Assembly (NCBI GenBank): GCA_026419785.1
Contig: JAODTK010005800.1
Span: forward strand, 372,001-436,000
Source of the DNA: Sclerodactyla briareus
Taxonomy: Eukaryota; Echinodermata; Holothuroidea; Dendrochirotida; Sclerodactylidae
DNA: 64,000 nucleotides
Direction of reading: 5' to 3'
Made by a program: the position numbers and the translations under genes. Shown here one piece after another: positions 47,797-59,345 of this stretch. The notes under the pieces are model-generated. The model was given only the letters and a program-made list of their open reading frames with translations. It had not been told where the DNA came from and did no database searches. Positions within the stretch are counted from its first letter, which is position 1; each line of letters begins with the position of its first letter.

Positions 47797-48355
47797 CTTT
47801 AGGAAGAGAAAAAGGGATAGAAACTTGATCAATGTTGACCTATGACCTGAAGAGAGGGTCATTAACTCATTATGGGGAAAATTATAACTGCATACCTTAT
47901 CCAACCAGCCCTCTTTAGGCTACTGTATTCACAAGCAAAAAGTGGCTGAAATATATAAAGTTGTAACAATAAATGGCTCAAGAAACATTTGAGAACAATA
48001 TAGCTCAGGTACTGCTAATGATAAAGATGCCACCAAATTTTGCCATAATCTAACTTAGAATTCTGGATTATTATCATTTATAAAGCTTCCTGACTGACCT
48101 CAAATGACCTTCGAATTGACCACAAAATAACAGGGTACATGTCTCACTCAGGTGACATACACCAAGTATAAGTAAACCAATCCTGATATAGTACAAGTGG
48201 TGTGTCAATTTCAGCTATCCTCCTCCTTGCAAATATATATCAGACAGTGTCAAAGCCACCCACATTGAGTACACTTCCACCTGTTTGTGCAGACATCTGG
48301 GTGACCAATAGCATTCCCTGCAAGGTATGTAACAGCAACTCTGATGAAGACTCAC
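47797..48355. other. Intron sequence of the Cys array
   Basis: Paralogous to 51,527-52,147, sharing 'ttgacctatgacctga', 'aacttagaattctgga' and 'aatttcagctatcctcctcc'. No exon. Confidence 0.75.
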
Positions 48356-48604
48356 CTGTCACAATAACAGCAATCTCACACTGTGCAGTGGCACCAGCAC
48401 TGTCAGTACAAATACATGTCACAGTGTTAGCACCCACGTTCTGGTGAAGGATGTTGCAGGGCGGTCACAGCTTGCTGCGAATACGCCATCTTCACTGTCA
48501 ACGCAGCTCGGGATTGTGATCGTTGCAGATTGGCCAATGTTTCCAGGTAGGGACTGAACAGGGTCTGGGTTCTCGCATGTGACAGTAGGGTTTGTGTTCA
48601 AAGC
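48356..48604 (-). CDS. Six-Cys HYR-like exon (module K)
   Basis: 'b' subtype with A-L-N-T-N-P-T-V-T, CENPDPVQSLPGNIGQ, SCVDSEDGVFAASCDRPATS, then a shift inside the 'FYEDVGA' segment and an open end C-I-C-T-D-S-A-G-A to a GTGAGT donor. Confidence 0.8.
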
Positions 48605-48941
48605 TGTAGGATGAGGAAATAAAATGAGTCCAGTCTTAACTATAGTCAATAACAATGGTAAAATCCTCTTGTGAATTGTGGCTGTTTTCTGGTCAAGTCA
48701 GATTCAGACTTATTTGCATTTGTCCATTTTTGAAGAACTGGACGAGTGGGGATTTGTGAGAGAGAGATGATGAGATGATGATAGATATTATCATCAGATT
48801 ACACAAGCATTGCATTAGTACTGCAGTTTGCCAAGCTCCAAATGTGTGTTTTGCAATCAAATTAGATCAATCAGTGACCACGGTAACAGCTGGTCCGAAT
48901 TGTTGAGACATAATTTGACCATACCTATGTCCAAAACTTAC

Positions 48942-49190
48942 CTGTCACGATGACTGTGATTTCACACTGCGCAGTGGCACCAGCACTGTCAGTACAGGTG
49001 CATGTTACAAAGTTAGCACCCACATTCTGATAGAAGGATGAAGCAGGTCGGTCACAATTTGCTGCAAATTGGCCGTCTTCACTGTCGACACAAGTTGGTA
49101 TTGTTATCGTGGCAGCTTGTCCATGTTTCCAGGCAGGGGGACTGAACTGGGTCAGGGTTTCACAGGTGACAGTAGGGTTTGTGTTAACAG
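48942..49190 (-). CDS. Six-Cys HYR-like exon (module L)
   Basis: 'a' subtype with CATAG acceptor and GTAAGT donor, 249 bases. The second half (PTCVDSEDGQFAANCDRPAS, QNVGANFVTCTC) is open. The P-D-P-V-Q region carries a missing and two extra bases. Confidence 0.8.
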
Positions 49191-49343
49191 CTATGGGAAA
49201 AGAACAATAGCGAGACAGAAAAAAAATTAACTAAAATATTGGTGATGGGAAATGCAAGTCAATCGTAGTAATCAAGGAGGCCTATCATGGTGCAATTGCA
49301 AGGATGTGGGCTTGTTTGAAAAGTTGTTTGGTAATATTCTAGA

Positions 49344-50830
49344 CGTGCTGGAGGACTGAGGTTGAATCGGAATCCTTTTCAAGGACACGGACTTGAAGTT
49401 CAATGTCTCGGACTGGGGACTCGGACTCAATCCAAAGGACTCAGCGACTCGGTCCGAGTCCTGGCCAAGGTCCTTTTGATTTTTCCAAATACAGGACTTG
49501 ATTTAACGATTGTACAAGGCAACCAAAATAATACGCACAACGCTCTGCCAAAAAGAAGCCCAAACTTTTTCCACATACTTTGTAACTTGCCCGATATCTA
49601 AATCAGGAGGGTTATTACATCATTCTCACAGATCGCCATGTGTTACGATCAAATAATCAATTATGAGATAACAGATTCATTCAAACGAAAAAACTATACA
49701 TTGTGCTGAAGGTTTACTAGTTCAAAAAATTGATTGCCTTACCAAAAATCAGATGAATGAATCTATCCATAATTTTTTTTTTTTTTTTAAATGAATCAAA
49801 AGAATGTGATACCTACTAACGAAACGTTATGGCATTATCTGTTTTTAATGATACCTGAAACAAATACTGACACAACCTGGAGATACTCAAGTCAGTATTG
49901 CGGAAGATTTATTTTTAACCTAGCTTTCATCTCACTTGTGCCAACGTATGTTCGGATACTTTCGTAACCATTGTGGTTTCATATTTTTGTGATCGTAACT
50001 GGCAGTAGGTATTCCACTTTCCCGCGTATGGGGTAAAATCAATGTGAATAGATCATGGCAAAAGTTACCGGCAGCAGGTTATTCTCTATAATCATTGGGG
50101 TGCAATTGCTTCTGCCCCCACAGACATTTGCAGTAACACTTTCGATCTCTTGATAGATATGCGTCAGCCTCATTTATACTTGCAATAGAGATAACAATGT
50201 GATGATAGTGAATAGAACAATGTAGTGTGGAAGTATTAAAAGATGATTCACAGGGAGGGAGGAATTGGTTCAATTATGAAAAAAAAGCTTCAATAAAAAA
50301 GGAGATGAATGTGGAAGATACAACTTCATTCTGATGCTTTTCAATGCTAGATAATGCATGGGCAATTGATATTTGAACCAAATTTGATATTCAATTAAGT
50401 AATGTTTATATTTTTTTTCATTGGAATGTGCCTGTAGGCTCCAGGGAGTCCAGGCCAACAAGACAACCCATTTGGTTTGCACCCCAAAATGGATAGTCAT
50501 TAATGCCCCTTTTAACATCACAGCTCCTCTGGTAAAATTATAGACCTCTGTATTTTTTTTCGGGCACCATGTCTGAGGGCTAGGACACCCCAGTCCTCTA
50601 TTTGAAATTCTTGTTATGTCAGTTCATTGTTAATCAGTAGCCACTGTATTTGAAACATTGCCCGTATATATCGCAAGCAATTACAGCTTCTTAAGTTTGC
50701 CTTGAATTTGCTTCTAAAGATGGTACAGGTCAAATTTGCCTAAGGACCCTCAAGGACCGGAATCCAATGACTCAGACTCGGATTAAGAGGACTTGGACTC
50801 CGACTGACGAGGACTCAACTCCAGCAGTGC
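49344..50830. mobile_element. hAT-like non-autonomous DNA transposon
   Basis: The ends are inverted: 'gtgctggagg' at the left, 'ctccagcag' followed by 'tg' at the right. Many subterminal copies of a GGACTCGGACT-like motif lie in opposite orientations at both ends (49,350-49,465 and 50,745-50,825). It is flanked by an imperfect ~8 bp repeat (ttctagac / cttctaac). The paralogous intron at 47.1 kb has the same flanks joined without the insert. No transposase frame. The ~1.3 kb interior is AT-rich and unassigned. Confidence 0.7.
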
Positions 50831-51280
50831 TTCTAACTGCATGGTTTTATTTAGGGAGCTGAACTGTAGTCCTTGATAGCTAGTGCGCTGTTCCATGTAT
50901 TATGGTTTTTTAAGTATTTGGGGGGTAGTGAGATTGTTAGGTCTCTGGTTCCTCAATCAGAAACCACAACCCTGCAGGGTTTCGTTCACATTTCTATTCA
51001 TCCCGGTCTTTGGAAAAAGCAGTCCAAAGACGATAACATTACTCATGTCGTGAGTCCATGACTGTTGCTCGGCAAAGTTCAGATATTATAAAAATCACTA
51101 ACAAGCATGTGCCGGTTGGGCCAATTATTCTTGGTCTACCCATTCGATCATCATGAAGTTGTTCACTGAAAGCCACAGGACAAAGGCCACTTCTTAAAGG
51201 AAGGGCAAGCTGTATGTGCATGTTTGGAAACCACCTAATTCTTGCGAGGTATAAAACAGCAGCACCTAACAAAGACTAAC

Positions 51281-51526
51281 CTGTCACAATGACTGGGATT
51301 TCACACTGTGCAGTGCCAACAAGCACTATCTTACAGGTACACGTCACAATGTTAGCACCCAAATTGATAGAAGGATGAAGCGAAGGTCGGTGCAAATCGC
51401 TGCAAATTGGCCGTCTTCACTGTCGATGCAGGTCGGGATCGTTATCGTGGCAACTTGGCCAGTGTTTCCGCGGCAGGACTGAACTGGGTTCTGGGTTCCA
51501 CAGTGACGTAGGGTTGTGGTTCATAG
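51281..51526 (-). CDS. Six-Cys HYR-like exon (module M), frame-broken
   Basis: AAAG acceptor and GTTAGT donor are present. The sequence aligns along its whole length to module J, but about six one-base gains or losses destroy the frame. 246 bases. Pseudo-exon or sequencing error. Confidence 0.65.
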
Positions 51527-52147
51527 CTTTAGGAAGAAGAAAAAAGGTTAGAGACTTAACCATAGTCCACTGATTCCAATGAAAAAAGCCAACCAGCCGG
51601 TTAATATTGACGGCCTTGATCACTGTTGACCTATGACCTGAGAACAGGGGATCATGTTGCTCATTATGGGGAAAGGAAAAATGGCAATACCTTAACCAAT
51701 CCAGCCCGGTTTAGCTACTGTGTTCCAAGATAAAAGTGGCTCAAAGATAGAATTTGTAATATTCGTCAGGACCACAAAGGGCCCAAGAACACATTTTGCG
51801 AACACGTCATGCTGCCGCATGAGATAAAGATGCCCACTGAATTTGGCCATAATCTAACTTAGAATTCTGGAATATATCGTTTATAAGGCTTTACGAATTT
51901 GAACTCAGATACCTTGAATGACCAAGATGAGAGGGGTACATGTACCCATTCAGGTGACATAAGTATTAAAAATCCTGGTGTGGTACAATTGGTGTGTCAA
52001 TTTCAGCTATCCTCCTCCTTGCAAATATATATCAGACAGTGTCAAAGCCACTTCACATCCAAGTACACTTCACCTGTTGGTGCAGACATTTGGGGACCAA
52101 TTGCATACCCTGCAAGGTTATGTAACAGCAACCCGAATGGAGCTCAC

Positions 52148-52395
52148 CTGTCCACAATAACATGATCTCCACACTGTGCAGTGGCACCGCCTATCAGTAC
52201 AGTACATTGTCAAGTGTTAGCACCGACATTCTGATAGAAAGATGTAGCAGGCGGTCACAGCTTGCGGCAAAAATACGCAATATTCACTGTCAACGCAAGC
52301 TCGGGATTGTGATCGTCGCAGATTGGCCAATGTTTCCAGGCAGGGACTGAACCGGGTCTGGGTTCTCGCATGTGACGTAGGGTTTGTGTTCAAAG
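52148..52395 (-). CDS. Six-Cys HYR-like exon (module N), frame-broken
   Basis: 'b' subtype aligned to K. TACAG acceptor, GTGAGC donor, A-L-N-T-N-P start, SATITIPSC. Several indels in the second half. Confidence 0.65.
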
Positions 52396-52707
52396 CTGTA
52401 GGATGAGGAAATAAAATGAGTCCAAGTCTTAACTATAGTCAATAAACAATGGTATCATACTTGGGGAATTGTGGCTGTGTATCTTAGGTCAGTAGTATTT
52501 GCATTTGTCTTCCTGAAGGAACTGTCAGAAGTGGGATTTGCATGACTCGGAAGATATTATCAACAGCAACACAAATTGAATTAGATACTGCAGTTCGCCA
52601 AGTACCCAAAAAAATTTTTACAAGCTATGAGATCAACCAGTGACCAAGGTGACGCTGCCACGGTCTGTCAAGACCAAATTTTGACCATACCAATGTCCAA
52701 AACTTAC

Positions 52708-52960
52708 CTGTTACAGTGGACGTGATTTCACACTGCGCTGTGGCACCAGCACTGTTCGGTACAGGTGCATGTTACAAAGTTAGCACCCAACATTCTGATA
52801 GAGGGGACCAAGCCAGGTCGGTTCACAGTGCTGCAAATTGGCCATCTCACTGTCGGACCACAAATTGGTATTGTTATCGTGGCAGCTTGTCCAATTTGCC
52901 AGGCAGGGACCTGGACAGGGTCCAGGGTTTTCACAGGTGACAGTAGGGATTGCGTTATGG
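52708..52960 (-). CDS. Six-Cys HYR-like exon (module O), frame-broken
   Basis: 'a' subtype aligned to L and I. CTATAG acceptor, GTAAGT donor, 253 bases. The CENPDPVQ signature is altered to C-E-N-P-G-P-C-P and spans are shifted. Confidence 0.65.
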
Positions 52961-53439
52961 CTATAGAAAGAGAAATTAGTGGAGTGCAGAGAAGAAATAA
53001 TAAAATATTGGTAATGGAACATGCTATCAATGAAGTACATCAAGGGGATATCATGGTGCAATGGCCAAGAATGGGCCTTTTGGAAAGAGTTGTGAGAAAT
53101 CTTTCCCACTGCATTGGTTTCATCAGGGGATCTGAACTGTAGTTCTGATAGTTAGGTTGGTTGTTCCATGTATTATAGTTAGTATTTGGGGCGAGTTGAG
53201 ATGTGGGTCTCTCTGGCAGCAATCCGAAACCACAACAACAAAGTGGGTTGCTGCTGGTGTTCATCCAAAATTCCACAGTCAGAGTTTCTCAATGGCATAC
53301 AATTGGCATCCTAAGCCCATAATAATATAAAATCACAGGAACCATTCATGCGTGGAGAAAAAACAATTGTATAATCTTTTCTCTTACGATCATCAAAATG
53401 TATCTCAAACCTTTTATTGTAAAAGCTACAAAAAGAATG

Positions 53440-53690
53440 GTCAAGCTCTCTTGGTGTCTTACTGCCCACTGACTAACGTGTGTTTGCTGGGATGGAAAGC
53501 GGTGAGGTGGCAGGAATAGTAGTGTCCGCCTGCAATGCGCCCGAGTCCCTGGTTCGAACGCCAGATTCGACGACACCACTTTCACTCCCGCTTCTTTTCT
53601 CGTGTAGGAAGAGTGGCTGCCACTATTAAGGCCACATTCTCATCCGTTGGATGGCGACGTTAAATGGCAATCCCGGAACAGGAATTTTCA
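53440..53690 (+). mobile_element. tRNA-derived SINE
   Basis: A-box-like GGTGAGGTGGCAGGAATAG and B-box-like CTGGTTCGAACGCC at tRNA spacing are followed by 'ggatggcgacgttaaatggc' and 'atcccgg', a body common to several marine-invertebrate SINEs. Confidence 0.6.
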
Positions 53691-53749
53691 ACCCCTGCCT
53701 CGTGTACCCAGGCACTCTTTCGAAAAGAGGTCACCTAACAAAGACTGAC

Positions 53750-54002
53750 CTGTTCACAGTGACTGGATTTCACACGCGTGCAGGTGCCACCACACTAATC
53801 AGTACAGGTACCACAGTCACAATGTTAGCACCAACTTCTGATAGAATGATGACGCAGTCGGTCACAACGTGCTGGCAAATTTGGCCATCTTCACTGTCAA
53901 CGCAGGTCGGGATCGTTATCGTGGCCCCTTGGCATTGTTCCCTGGCAGGACTGAACTGGGTCTGGGTCTCACAGGTGACGAGTAAGTGTTTCACATTGAG
54001 AG
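53750..54002 (-). CDS. Six-Cys HYR-like exon (module P), frame-broken
   Basis: TACAG acceptor, GTCAGT donor, 253 bases aligned to J/M. Readable parts: ITIPTCVDSEDGQ and a V-T-C-E-T start replacing VTCEN. Multiple small indels. Confidence 0.65.
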
Positions 54003-54337
54003 CTGTAGTCTGAGAAAAAGATTTGACCATCTCGACCAATTCAAAACAGAAAGTCAAGAGGGCTAACAATCATCTCACTGCCTCGATCTATACATGTCAT
54101 GGAAGATCATGAATTATTGGATCAATACTACTAAGATCACTGTATCCATCCGGCTAATTCAAGTTATTGTGTTTACACAACTGGAATTGGCCCAAACGTA
54201 CATGTGCAAGCAAATGTATAACTGAATTTGTGTGAAAACTTATATCTATTCCCTAGTCCTGTGTTAAAAGAATGAACAATCATACTAGGATTCCCAAGAA
54301 GAAAAAAGTTAGGAATCAACCACAGAGTGACGCTTCA

Positions 54338-54709
54338 TCACCAGTTTACACTAGAACCTCTTGCAGCAAAGATAATTTCTTGAAATAGATCCACTTTCTT
54401 AATGAAGTTCAACCACTGGTAAATTATTGGCATCATTACTATAGAGTAAAGAATCTTGAATAAAGACTGTTTCGCCAAGATAGAAAGATTAAGGATAATT
54501 TCCTGACTTTCCCATGGAGGAATATACTCCCCAAATGAATAATCAATGATGCCCATAATTTCATATTTTCTGAAATTATATAAATCAATGCGGATATTTG
54601 ATTCCGAATTTACTTTCCCCAAGCAGAATTTCATCCCCAATGACAAGTGGTTGGAGGGCGGACATCTTACCAGAGTAGAAGTCTGAATACGATAGGTGTA
54701 TTCCTGCAC
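54338..54709 (-). other. Unrecognised 123-codon open frame
   Basis: A lysine/isoleucine-rich frame in an intron, longer than expected for AT-rich noise. It has no HYR features. Spacing of L-F-K-I-L-Y, W and F residues is loosely reminiscent of the C-terminal part of L1-like LINE proteins, but this is weak. It may be chance. Confidence 0.25.
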
Positions 54710-54771
54710 CTGAATGACTGAAGCATTTCCTGTGAATCGAGTATCAAGAGCGCAGCAACCTCAAGACTTAC

Positions 54772-55026
54772 CTGTCACTGACAGCAATCTCACACTGTGC
54801 AGTGTCCACCACACTATCAGTGCAGGTACATGTCACAATGTTAGCACCCACATTCTGATCGAAGGATGAGGCATGTCGGTCACAAACAACTTGCGGCAAC
54901 TTGGAATTGGCCGTCTTCACTGTCGACGCAGGTTGGGATCGTTATAGTGTCCCATTTTCCGTGTTCCAGGGAGGGACTGGACAAGGGTCTGGATTCTCAC
55001 AGGTGAGGGAGGAGGCACATTAGCAA
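54772..55026 (-). CDS. Six-Cys HYR-like exon (module Q), first of the array
   Basis: AACAG acceptor, GTAAGT donor, 255 bases. N-V-P-P start (in place of N-T-N-P), C-E-N-P-D, CVDSEDGQF and a NVGANIVTCTCTDS strand are visible, with an extra TTG-containing duplication in the middle and several shifts. Most diverged of the thirteen. Confidence 0.65.
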
Positions 55027-55475
55027 CTGTTTTTTTGATTTATTATTAAAATCTGTTTAAAATATGTTTGACTTGGTTAATTGCTTTCAATTGCTTTCAC
55101 AGCATGTCGCCTGATGAAGTCGGTCCCTGGTTTTATTAGATAAGCCTGATAGGTTTCCCCTCCCTGTCATGAAAGGTGTTTATGACAAGGAGGTTTTGCA
55201 CTGTCAAAGTGATGACAACCGGGTAACCTCATCCGTGTTGATGATTGCTTTATCCGACGATGAAATTTCAGCATTTCCCCAGTTTGTCTTGAAAACTGCC
55301 CACTTGTGAACTTTCAATTTCCCGAGAGGATAATAACTTGGCAAAAGTATTACGTGACCAGTGAATATGCTATTTCCATGAGATGGTGGATGGATAAAAA
55401 GATGGATAGACAGATTGATAGCTAGATAGATCAGGTGGACCAGACCCAAGGTGGAGAAAATGCTGTTCAAAAAAC
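55027..55475. other. Intron sequence, nothing recognised
   Basis: No exon supported. A 'gatagacagattgatagctagataga' stretch near 55,410 is a degenerate GATA repeat. Confidence 0.5.
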
Positions 55476-55479
55476 ACAA

Positions 55480-57770
55480 AGCCCAAAGGCCTTAGTGATT
55501 CCTTGACTGTTCTGTCAACCCATAGCCAGATACACGGACAAATGGGAATACCAGCTCATTATATGCACATAACGTCTGACAAATTCCTATCTTTACCAAC
55601 CAACTAATAGGGTTCCTTACCCTTGGTAAGAAAGCTACACACTAAATTTCAAGGTTTTCAGACTCTGAACTCTGGTAACCTTAGGTAACCTCTACCTGAC
55701 CCCAAAACAATCAGGGTTCATGAACCATCCCGGGGGAACAAACAGCCAGTCTATCTTCATCATCCAGGGGGTCACGTTATTTGTGTTTACAAGCCAAAAT
55801 TGGCTAAAATTCAATTCTCACAAATTTCGATCAAATTCCCTCACTGAACTGAACTCAAAAACAATAGGTTTCCTGTACTACTACAAAAGAAAGCTTTTCC
55901 ACCTAATTCATCACCTTGAGCATACCAACAATTATGGACTTTATCGTGTTTACAAGGTTTCAGACTTCACCTCTGGTGACCTATTTGACCTCTGCCCTGA
56001 CCCCAACCACAAGAGGGTTCATATCATCATGTGGCAACACACCTCAAAGTATGAGCTTCATCCCATCCGGGTGGGGTCGAGTTACGTGTTTACAGCCAAA
56101 AAATTGGCCAAAATACTCGAATTTCACAATTTTCTATTATTGTTCGATCAAAATAACCCCTACCTGAAACCAGAAACAATAGGGTTCCTGTACTCCCCAT
56201 AGGAAAGCGTTACACTAAATTGTCAACTTGATCGGACCAACCGTCTGGACTTATCGTGTTTAACCAGGTTTCAGACTTTGACCTCTGGTACCCTCAGATG
56301 ACCTCTCTCTGACCCCAACACAATAGGGTCATGTACTCATCATGGGGGAAAACACATACCAAGTATGAAGCTCATCCATCCAGGTGGGGTCCGAGTTATC
56401 GTGTTTACGAGCCCCAATTGGCCAAAATATCGAAATTTTTCACAATTTTTCTTGTTTCGACCAAAATTCACATCCCGACCTGAAACCAATACAATAGGGT
56501 TCCTGTATTCCCATAAGAAGATATACCGCCTAATATCAACTTGATCAGACCAACATTCTGGACTTAATCGGGTTTACACGGTTTCAGACTTTGAACCTTG
56601 GTGACCTCAGATGACCTCCCCCCCCCCCCCCCCTTTTTTGACCTGACCCCAAAAACAATAGGTTCATGTACCATCATGGGGAACTTCACATACCAAGTAT
56701 GACTTTCATCACATCCAATTGGGGTCGAGTTATCGTGTTACAAGCCAAAATTGCAAACTATCGAATTTTTCCATTTTTCTATTTTCTCCAAAATTCACCC
56801 CGACCTGAACCAAAACATAGGGTTTCTGTACCCCCATAAAAAGCTTTACACCTAAGTTCATTCAACTTAATCAACCAACCTTTCGGACTTATCGTGTTTT
56901 AAAAGTTTTCAGATTTTGCACTCGGGGTGACCTCAATGACCTCTGCCGACCCCAAAACAATTAGGGTTCCTGAACCTCATCAATTGGAAACACACATACC
57001 AAGTTGAGCTTCATCCACCAGTGGGGTCGAGTTTCGGTTTACAAGCAAAATTTGGCCAAAATAAATCTGAATTTTCACAAATTTTCCTATTTTCGACCCA
57101 AATCACTCCGCGACCTGAACCACAAACATAGGGTTCCTGTACTCCCCATAAGAAGCTCTACCCCAATTCCAACTTGATCATACCAACATTCTGGACTATC
57201 GGTTTACAAAAGGTTTTTCAGACGTTGACCTCTGGTGACCTCAGATGACCTCTGACCTTACCAAAATAGGGTTTCTTTACTCATCATGGGGAACACACAC
57301 ACCCAGTAAAGCCCCTGACCTACCCAGACCTGATCAGTTATCGTGTTCACAAGCCCTGGCCTTCACACACAACACACACACACACATACCTTTTTAGGGG
57401 CCTAACGGTGGACACACAAAGGGACAAATTGATCTTTCATCACCTATGGAAATGGGGACATCAGTGCAAAACCACCCTCCTAGGGTACCCCTCAACCACT
57501 ACACAGTATCACTTTTAGCAGTTTTAAGGAACAAGGAACCGGGGATATCCCCCCATTCCGTTTTTTTTTGTGGGGCGTTTTCGTAGGGAAACGGGGACAA
57601 CACCCGGGAATCCCCTTTTCGCGGCGTACCAGTTTTTGTGAAAAGAATCCCGTGTGTGTCCCCGTGTTACTGGCTCCACAAACGCACACACCACACACCC
57701 CCACAAACACACACACACATGACGTGACGCATCCAAGATTCCTCTGACTTCGTCAAGGAAAATAAAACAA
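55480..57770 (+). mobile_element. Hairpin-ended element with six ~320 bp tandem units (copy 4)
   Basis: Left end 'cccaaaggccttagtgattc', six units with 'gaccccaaaacaata' landmarks near 55,700, 55,998, 56,312, 56,648, 56,955 and 57,255, a CA-rich region (57,366-57,390 and 57,660-57,720) and a right end 'ccaagattcctctgacttcg' with the GTCAAGGAAAATAAAA tail. The CA region is interrupted by a ~270 bp stretch that is absent from the other copies. A poly-C run lies near 56,619-56,634. Open frames here are repeat translations. Confidence 0.7.
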
Positions 57771-57874
57771 ATCACTTCCAAAAAAAATGTAGCAGCCAAA
57801 CTATCATCCAATTTAAATAGTCAGTAATTATATTAAGTGAATCAAAATGCCCTCAAAACCTGGAAGGGTTTAAC

Positions 57875-58138
57875 CTGCAGAAATGATGACAACATCACAA
57901 TCAGCTGTATTTCCAGCACCAGCACCGTCCCGTGAACAAGTATTTACATTGACTGTCCCCCGCGTGAATAGGTCCACCGATGTTACCGGACCCCCAGTGA
58001 GGGTGAAGTAGCTGCCCTCCCCAGAGTTGTCGGTCGCATCGGTGCAACCGCCAACAACAGGAAACCGTTGACTTACCACGGGATGCTGTCCGATTATCTG
58101 GGCTGGGACATCAGTGACGACAGGGGTCGGTGAGATGT
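57875..58138 (-). CDS. HYR-like exon (264 bp, open), diverged
   Basis: Open from a CATAG acceptor to a GTTAAA donor, phase 1-1, 88 codons. D-I-S-P-T-P-V-V-T-D-V-P-A-Q-I-I-G-Q start, GGCTDATDNSGEGSYF, LTGGPVTSVDLFTRGTVN, and an AGNTADCDVVIISAG ending. The usual N-C-P start is absent but DATDNSGEGS and the terminal A-x-C are HYR-like. Its place just upstream of the Cys array makes it the junction to the 5' block. Confidence 0.8.
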
Positions 58139-58889
58139 CTATGGTGGATAAAAGGAGACCTTCCCCTGTGCCTGGTATGAATACCAACATTTATACACTG
58201 CACAGAGCATACAACAACAACATGTCAGACGTTTTTCACGGAGCTGAAGTTGTAATAATCCCATTAGCTCAGGGAGGAGCCAATCTCTCCATTATTTTGT
58301 ACCTCTCGCAGAGCAACTACACACATTATTCTCCATATCGAATTAAACACCTCAATTTGAAGTTTGATCAACCAAGAAGCATCCACATCAGCGCCTTATA
58401 AGAGTTTTGAGGCATCTGCAAGTTCACCCATCACAAAGCCACCACACAATGAAGAGTGTTTTGAAAGTTTAAATATTTGCCCAATTGCCCACATGCTGGC
58501 ATCTATAACAATCCTTTGTTAAGCTGGCTTGGCAAAGACTACAAGTGCATTCTTTCCAAGTCATGACTTCGGTAATTACAGGGTGGATGTGACAAACAAG
58601 TGCGGATTGGTAGGTGCTGTTGACGGTGGTGCAAACTCCCTGGACTTTGGTCGGCTCCAACATGGTAAAGTCACAACTTCAAAGAAATGCACCACTAATA
58701 TATCACCATCTGGGTCCAGCCTCTAAGCACCTCTTGGTTAAATATGATTAATTACAGGACCCATTGATGATTCTATTGTTCGGACAAAGATGTAATAATG
58801 TACTAAACAGTATTCATAGCAGTACCTAAACTAGGATTTGTCCTCTCCAGAAAAACGGCCATTGCGAATAGAAAAAAAAAACACTGTCA
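58139..58889. other. Intron sequence, nothing recognised
   Basis: Open frames near 58.5-58.7 kb on both strands are cysteine-containing but show no HYR pattern or paralog in the window. Confidence 0.4.
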
Positions 58890-59160
58890 AAATCACCACG
58901 AACCATCACGAATAGACACAAGGGGGGGGCAGGTTGCCAGCTCAACCATTGCAGTAACGACGACTGTGGTCGTCACGATCGTGAAGATACTCCCAGAGTG
59001 GGGGAAGACGTCACTGTCGGGGTCTCTCTTGAATTATCAGTAGCACAAAAAACTGGCGGTAGGTTCACGTTGGCACCATTTCCTGTCAGCAGTCGGAAGT
59101 CCACCACAAACAGTGGGCCGGGGCAGTTCACGATCGTTGGAGGTTCAGTGTCAGAAGCAG
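58890..59160 (-). CDS. HYR type 2 exon
   Basis: Reads S-D-T-E-P-P-T-I-V-N-C-P-G-P, then GNGANVNLPPVFCATDNSRE, TPTVTSSPTLGVS and G-S-I-F-T-I-V-T-T-T-V-V-V-T-A: a near-complete type 2 module. The C-terminal strand is degraded. The acceptor has no clear AG and the donor is uncertain, so boundaries are approximate. Confidence 0.7.
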
Positions 59161-59264
59161 TGCAGTGCACATCAGGATAGATTGAGTGAGAGCATTGTTT
59201 GGAAATGTTTTTTTTTAAGTTAGCATGGCAGATTATTCATGGATATACTTGCCAATCGAAGATC

Positions 59265-59345
59265 ACACCTGTGCTAAGCCCAGAAAGGGTACGGACTAGG
59301 AAACTGCAGTTATTGTCAGAGAAATAAGTGATGGCCATGCCTTTT
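59265..59345 (-). pseudogene. HYR type 3-like C-terminal fragment
   Basis: The minus strand reads I-T-Y-F-S-D-N-N-C-S-F-L-V-R-T-L-S-G, matching the end of the 33.7 kb type 3 module (Y-V-Y-A-D ... C-N-F-V-V-R-V-L-E-G). The rest of the module is not recognisable upstream. Truncated or badly sequenced exon. Confidence 0.45.

Noticed and set aside
55720..56202. 160-codon plus-strand ORF
   Set aside because: Spans satellite-like ~320 bp units of the hairpin-ended element; composition and unit periodicity show it is not a gene.
58469..58740. Cysteine-containing open frames on both strands
   Set aside because: No HYR landmarks, no paralogous copy and no splice sites in phase.
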